The position numbers and the translations under genes were made by a program. The notes beneath the pieces are model-generated. The model was not told where the DNA came from and did no database searches. It worked only from the letters and a program-made list of their open reading frames with translations. A stretch of 17,765 bases of DNA from Saliniplasma sp051745305 (GTDB lineage: Archaea; Thermoplasmatota; Thermoplasmata; Halarchaeoplasmatales; Halarchaeoplasmataceae), in NCBI GenBank assembly GCA_051745305.1, contig JBNJDY010000028.1, forward strand, positions 1 through 17,765, given 5' to 3'. Within the stretch, counting starts at the first letter, position 1. Every line of letters begins with the position of its first letter. Positions 14,363-17,765 of this stretch are shown here, in pieces.

Positions 14363-15631
14363 ATGACTTTCATAGATATCATATACGGCTTAACAGCACT
14401 CCTGATCGGATTGTTATTAGGTATTCAAAGGGAGTACCACGGCCATCAAACAGATAGGAAGGTGTTTACCGGAGTAAGAACATTTACTATCGTATCGGTC
14501 TTCGGTTTCGCAGCCGTTAGACTCTTTAGCGACGACCCGGTTCGTATCATCTTCTTGACTTTCCTTTTCATATTGATATTCCTATCTATACCGGTTTTAA
14601 AACACAAGATGACAAAACCCGGGATGACGACGTCGGTTGCATTGGTTCTCACTCTATTACTTGGGATGATGGTTGCTTACAACCTAATCCTGGAATCGAT
14701 CATCATCTCGTTGATGTTGTTCGTAATATTGACTTTCAAAGAAAAATTACACAGATTCGCATCGGTTCTTACAAAAGAAGAACTCTCTAGTACCGTGAGG
14801 TTCATAGCTGTCGTGATCGTGATATTACCTGTGGCTTACAGTGTAGGAGTTATCCATCCTTTGATCGGACCTGGTAGACTCTTCGACACAGTGAAAGCCG
14901 TTCTCATGGTCATATTCGTTTCCTCGATATCATTTACTAGCTTTTTGGTGATCAAATATATTGGACCGAATAAAGGTATGAAGATATCTACGTTCTTAGG
15001 TGGTTTCGTTAACTCGGCAGCGTCTACGGCTTCTGTTTCACAGAAATCAAAAACTAATCCATCACTACTTTCAATATCTCTTATATCCATACTTCTGACC
15101 AACACTTCCATGATAATCAAGGATTTTATATTGATCCTAGTACTAACTGGTGGGTTGATACTAGATGCGATCATAATACCTATAGGAGTACTGATAGTCA
15201 TATCTACGATCATAATAATATCACTAAGGAGGAGGGGTTCATTTTCCGGTTCTTTTGATATTAAAATGGGGAGTCCATTTGCTATATTGCCTGCGGTAAA
15301 GTTCGCACTGATATTCTCGGTGGTATCGGCATCAGCATATTTACTTAGAAGCTATGTTGGGCCATATGGAGTCTATGCGGTGGCTATAGGTGGTTTGGTC
15401 TCCACTACTTCCGTGTCCGCCTCATTAGCTGTGCTTTACACAGGAGGGGAGATAAATTCACTGACTACAGCTATAACTCTAATTTTGGCTTTGGCATTAG
15501 GGTCGCTCTCTAAGATAAGTATAATCCGAATATATGACAAAAAACTGATGAAAAAGGCCAGTTTACCGTTGATTATCGTAGCCATTACAGCGTTTGTGTT
15601 ATCAACTCTCCTTTTCCTGCTGGGAAAATAA
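14363..15631 (+). CDS. MgtC/DUF4010-family polytopic membrane protein
   Basis: 422 residues, with about twelve transmembrane segments through the length. The N-terminal part (1 to about 130) resembles the MgtC/SapB fold: LTALLIGLLLGIQREYHG, then the signature GVRTFTIVSVFGF. The C-terminal part (about 150-400) resembles DUF4010, with FLGGFVNSAASTASVSQKS and the similar later segment IGGLVSTTSVSASLAVLY, suggesting an internal duplication. MgtC-DUF4010 fusions are widespread in bacteria and archaea; MgtC is tied to Mg2+-stress adaptation in bacteria, but the fused form has no assigned substrate. The ATG at 14363 lacks a clear Shine-Dalgarno. The next gene starts 29 bases after its stop with its own TATA box, so an operon is not required. 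Confidence 0.82.
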   Translation: MTFIDIIYGLTALLIGLLLGIQREYHGHQTDRKVFTGVRTFTIVSVFGFAAVRLFSDDPVRIIFLTFLFILIFLSIPVLKHKMTKPGMTTSVALVLTLLLGMMVAYNLILESIIISLMLFVILTFKEKLHRFASVLTKEELSSTVRFIAVVIVILPVAYSVGVIHPLIGPGRLFDTVKAVLMVIFVSSISFTSFLVIKYIGPNKGMKISTFLGGFVNSAASTASVSQKSKTNPSLLSISLISILLTNTSMIIKDFILILVLTGGLILDAIIIPIGVLIVISTIIIISLRRRGSFSGSFDIKMGSPFAILPAVKFALIFSVVSASAYLLRSYVGPYGVYAVAIGGLVSTTSVSASLAVLYTGGEINSLTTAITLILALALGSLSKISIIRIYDKKLMKKASLPLIIVAITAFVLSTLLFLLGK

Positions 15632-15639
15632 TTAAATAT
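15632..15639 (+). promoter_or_regulatory. TATA box of the site-2 protease gene
   Basis: TTAAATAT predicts transcription at about 15662, on the ATG at 15661, so the transcript is probably leaderless. A GAGG at 15652-15655 could help translation of any read-through transcript. Confidence 0.55.
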
Positions 15640-15660
15640 TATTAGAGTAAAGAGGACTTG

Positions 15661-17250
15661 ATGTTAGGTATCAGTTCAGGCTTGATTCTCGCCCTCATAA
15701 TAATAGCTTCATTTTTGATCGTATTTGCAATTCTACAAAAATTAGATGTCTTAGAACCCTTTGGATTGGAATTGAGTGGTCCCTTTTTAATGTGGAAGAC
15801 TCAGAAAGGTAGGAAATTCATTGATGAGACCGCTCACAAACGAAAAAATTTCTGGAAGAACTACGGAACACTAGGTATCATCGTTGTTTCTATCTGCATG
15901 GTGATCATAATGATCCTGGTCATTTGGTCAGCTATCCTGGCATCTCAAATACCGGCAGAACAAGCACCCTCCCCCGAGATGGTCTTGGGGATACCCGGGG
16001 TCAATCCTCTTATCCCGATATGGTACGGTATCGCAGGACTGGCCATAGCCATCATAGTTCACGAATTCAGTCACGGTATTTTAGCCCGTGTGGCCGATAT
16101 AGATATTAAATCTTTAGGTTTAGCGTTCCTCGTAGTACCCATAGGAGCATTTGTAGAGCCGGATGAATATGAGATGGAAAAACTGCCAAAGATCAAGCGA
16201 AGCAGGATATACAGCGTGGGACCAACAACGAACGTTCTTTTGGCACTTGTCGTTATATTGATATTCTCAACATTATTCATGGGCTCGATATCAGCTAAAC
16301 AAGATGGTGTCATAATCAACAATATTTCAAAAGGGTCACCCCTTTACAACATCGATGTTGAAGGAGGAGAAGAGATAGTCGATATCGGTGGGATTGATAT
16401 AAGAAATATTGATGATCTTAGAACTATAGATGCCGAACCAGCTAGGGATGTAGAAGTTACTATTTTCGACGGTACGGATGAAAGAATACATAGTGTGAAA
16501 TCCGGGTTAGTGGTAACGGGCGTGGGAGAAGATTATCCTGCACATGAAGCAGGTTTAGAAGTAGGTGACATCCTAATAAGTATAGGTGAAACCGAGATCA
16601 GAAATCATGAAGATTTCTTTGATTATATGGATGATGCAGAGGCAGATAGAACATACGATATAACATACTACAGAGAGGACGAAGGGAACCTGACATCAGA
16701 GATGACGTTAGTAGATAAATTCGAAGCATATAGTGAACTTTTCCCATCGGAGAACAGTGAAGAATTCAAAGGAAAAGGTTATGCGGGTATAAGCGTGAAT
16801 TACCTTGGTATCAGTGTTTGGAACGTTGATTTCTTACCCAATTTCTTATCTAGTCCTTTCGCAGGGGCGGATAACCTTGGAGATTATATACAGTCGGGTT
16901 TAACATACATCTCATTACCTTTCCTACAGCTTTCACCAGTACCTGAAAATATCGCTAATCTATATCAGGTGAGTGGACCCCTTTCGATACTGCCCTCGTC
17001 TGGATTCTGGATCATCTCAAACTTACTCTATTGGGTTTTCTGGTTGAATCTTATGGTAGGTCTTTTCAACGCTTTACCGGCAGTTCCACTAGATGGTGGA
17101 TATATATTCAAAGACGGACTTAGAGCTTTCGCAGATATATTAAAGATGAAAGAAAAGAACAAGCAAAAATTCACTTCTGGTATTTCATACACCATAGCGT
17201 TTCTGATACTGTTCTTACTTATATGGCAGTTGATCGGTCCTAGAGTTTAA
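15661..17250 (+). CDS. Site-2-protease (M50) family metalloprotease with two PDZ-like domains
   Basis: 529 residues. Intramembrane zinc protease: the active-site helix has His-Glu-Phe-Ser-His (134-138), and the third zinc ligand is Asp478 in ALPAVPLDGG near the C-terminus. Membrane segments lie at about 4-25, 71-95, 120-140, then 185-205 and several after 430. Between them are two PDZ-like units: the first begins QDGVIINNISKGSPLYN, the second VVTGVGEDYPAHEAGLEVGD (about residues 215-360). Such proteases cut membrane-bound regulators or signal remnants; the PDZ domains select substrates after a first cut. No substrate candidate is obvious nearby. The start is ATG 15661 (TATA 26 bases upstream); a TTG one codon earlier is possible but less likely. 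Its stop overlaps the end of the KaiC-like gene on the other strand. Confidence 0.92.
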   Translation: MLGISSGLILALIIIASFLIVFAILQKLDVLEPFGLELSGPFLMWKTQKGRKFIDETAHKRKNFWKNYGTLGIIVVSICMVIIMILVIWSAILASQIPAEQAPSPEMVLGIPGVNPLIPIWYGIAGLAIAIIVHEFSHGILARVADIDIKSLGLAFLVVPIGAFVEPDEYEMEKLPKIKRSRIYSVGPTTNVLLALVVILIFSTLFMGSISAKQDGVIINNISKGSPLYNIDVEGGEEIVDIGGIDIRNIDDLRTIDAEPARDVEVTIFDGTDERIHSVKSGLVVTGVGEDYPAHEAGLEVGDILISIGETEIRNHEDFFDYMDDAEADRTYDITYYREDEGNLTSEMTLVDKFEAYSELFPSENSEEFKGKGYAGISVNYLGISVWNVDFLPNFLSSPFAGADNLGDYIQSGLTYISLPFLQLSPVPENIANLYQVSGPLSILPSSGFWIISNLLYWVFWLNLMVGLFNALPAVPLDGGYIFKDGLRAFADILKMKEKNKQKFTSGISYTIAFLILFLLIWQLIGPRV

Positions 17251-17765
17251 CTTTTAACTATTTCGAAGCCTTCGTCGAAGATCAATGGGAAATAGTCTCG
17301 TGGATGTTCAGTCTTTCTCATCTTCATGGTGGACATGAACAAGTTCATGTTAGTTCCCTTCCTTTTTAATTCCATGTGGAATAATCCGTCGGAAAGGAAA
17401 CCCTCTCCAGCTTCGGTGAATTCTAATTTATCCATGGGTATCTCATGAACTATTATAGTCGTCAGCTTCATGCTTCTAAGCCATTCGAAAAATTTGAAGA
17501 GATCTCTACGGGAATCGTCGAACTGGGCCATAGTTTTCAATACAGGTAGTGAATCTATAACAAGTAGTTCATTATCTATGTTCTTCTTAAGGTTCTTGAC
17601 ATACCTTCTGAAAACCTGGATCCAATCCATATTTTCTAGTTCTGAAACCCGTGAACGTATCAAACCGAGGTCTAAAATACTCATTTTTCTATCGACATCG
17701 TTCCAATCCATACCTAAGCCTTTCATGTTCTCTATCAAGCTGTCACGGGTCTCTTCCAACGATAT
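17247..17765 (-). CDS. KaiC/RadA-like RecA-superfamily ATPase, 5' part missing
   Basis: 172 residues are visible and the frame is open through the right edge, so the start and the Walker A loop lie outside the window; the TTG at 17759 is not a credible start. The visible part begins ISLEETRDSLIENMKGLGMD, matching the KaiC pattern with the paired catalytic glutamates, then NELLVIDSLPVL (Walker B, Asp-Ser), and WLRSMKLTTIIVHE, the strand and helix after it. A C-terminal strand region LFHMELKRKG and the motif MRKTEHPRDYFPLIF follow. This fits the single-domain archaeal KaiC-like/RadA-like ATPases seen in signalling and regulation. Partners are not visible. Its stop TAA overlaps the end of the S2P gene. 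Confidence 0.82.
   Translation of the reverse strand: MSLEETRDSLIENMKGLGMDWNDVDRKMSILDLGLIRSRVSELENMDWIQVFRRYVKNLKKNIDNELLVIDSLPVLKTMAQFDDSRRDLFKFFEWLRSMKLTTIIVHEIPMDKLEFTEAGEGFLSDGLFHMELKRKGTNMNLFMSTMKMRKTEHPRDYFPLIFDEGFEIVKS

Noticed and set aside
17757..17759. TTG at 17759 as the start of the KaiC-like gene
   Set aside because: The frame continues to the edge, and the preceding Ile-Ser codons complete the KaiC glutamate-pair motif; the Walker A region must lie outside.
1..17765. CRISPR arrays, tRNA or rRNA genes, insertion sequences, riboswitches
   Set aside because: No regularly spaced repeats, cloverleaf candidates, transposase motifs or large structured leaders were seen; nearly all sequence is coding.

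Overview
The window looks like a piece of an anaerobic (or ancestrally anaerobic) euryarchaeal genome. The evidence is H4MPT-methyltransferase subunits MtrA and MtrH, a CDC48/VAT-type AAA+ ATPase, a KaiC-like ATPase, DUF1616/DUF58/DUF4350/DUF4129 surface proteins, archaeal TATA-like boxes placed 25-30 bases before start codons (leaderless or very short leaders), and Shine-Dalgarno sites for genes inside operons. The sequence is moderately AT-rich, and genes are densely packed with 1-14 base overlaps. I cannot name the lineage; a non-methanogenic or atypically methanogenic euryarchaeon (Thermoplasmatota-like or similar) is only a guess.

Bases 1-2664 (+) hold a one-carbon cluster: the 3' part of mtrA (cut by the left edge), mtrH, a core methionine synthase lacking a folate-binding domain, and a small DUF4346 protein. 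mtrA and mtrH overlap directly, without the mtrF and mtrG that lie between them in the methanogen operon, and the visible end of MtrA has no membrane anchor. The simplest reading is a soluble route that moves methyl from methyl-H4MPT via MtrH to the MtrA corrinoid and on to homocysteine, making methionine.

Bases 2701-9606 hold a cell-surface/AAA+ locus arranged as two convergent operons. On the + strand: a DUF1616 membrane protein, a DUF58 protein with a vWA-like MIDAS motif, and a small membrane protein. On the - strand: a large DUF4129 protein with Ig-like ectodomains, a DUF4350-like protein, and a MoxR ATPase. The operons meet tail to tail with an 11-base overlap. The extracellular parts are rich in N-glycosylation sequons.

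Bases 9683-10683 (+) hold an unrecognised membrane-anchored protein with a C-terminal cysteine cluster, translationally coupled to an 83-residue membrane protein. Bases 10680-11657 (-) encode a HisC-like aminotransferase. Bases 11705-13885 (-) encode CDC48/VAT ending in a HbYX-like tripeptide, preceded by a small tail-anchored protein (13970-14236, -).

Bases 14363-17250 (+) hold a MgtC/DUF4010-type membrane protein and a site-2-protease-type intramembrane metalloprotease with two PDZ-like domains. The right edge cuts a KaiC/RadA-like ATPase on the - strand. No rRNA, tRNA, CRISPR array, insertion sequence or tandem repeat was seen, and there is no gene-free stretch over 300 bases; the longest, 14237-14362, is a divergent promoter region.
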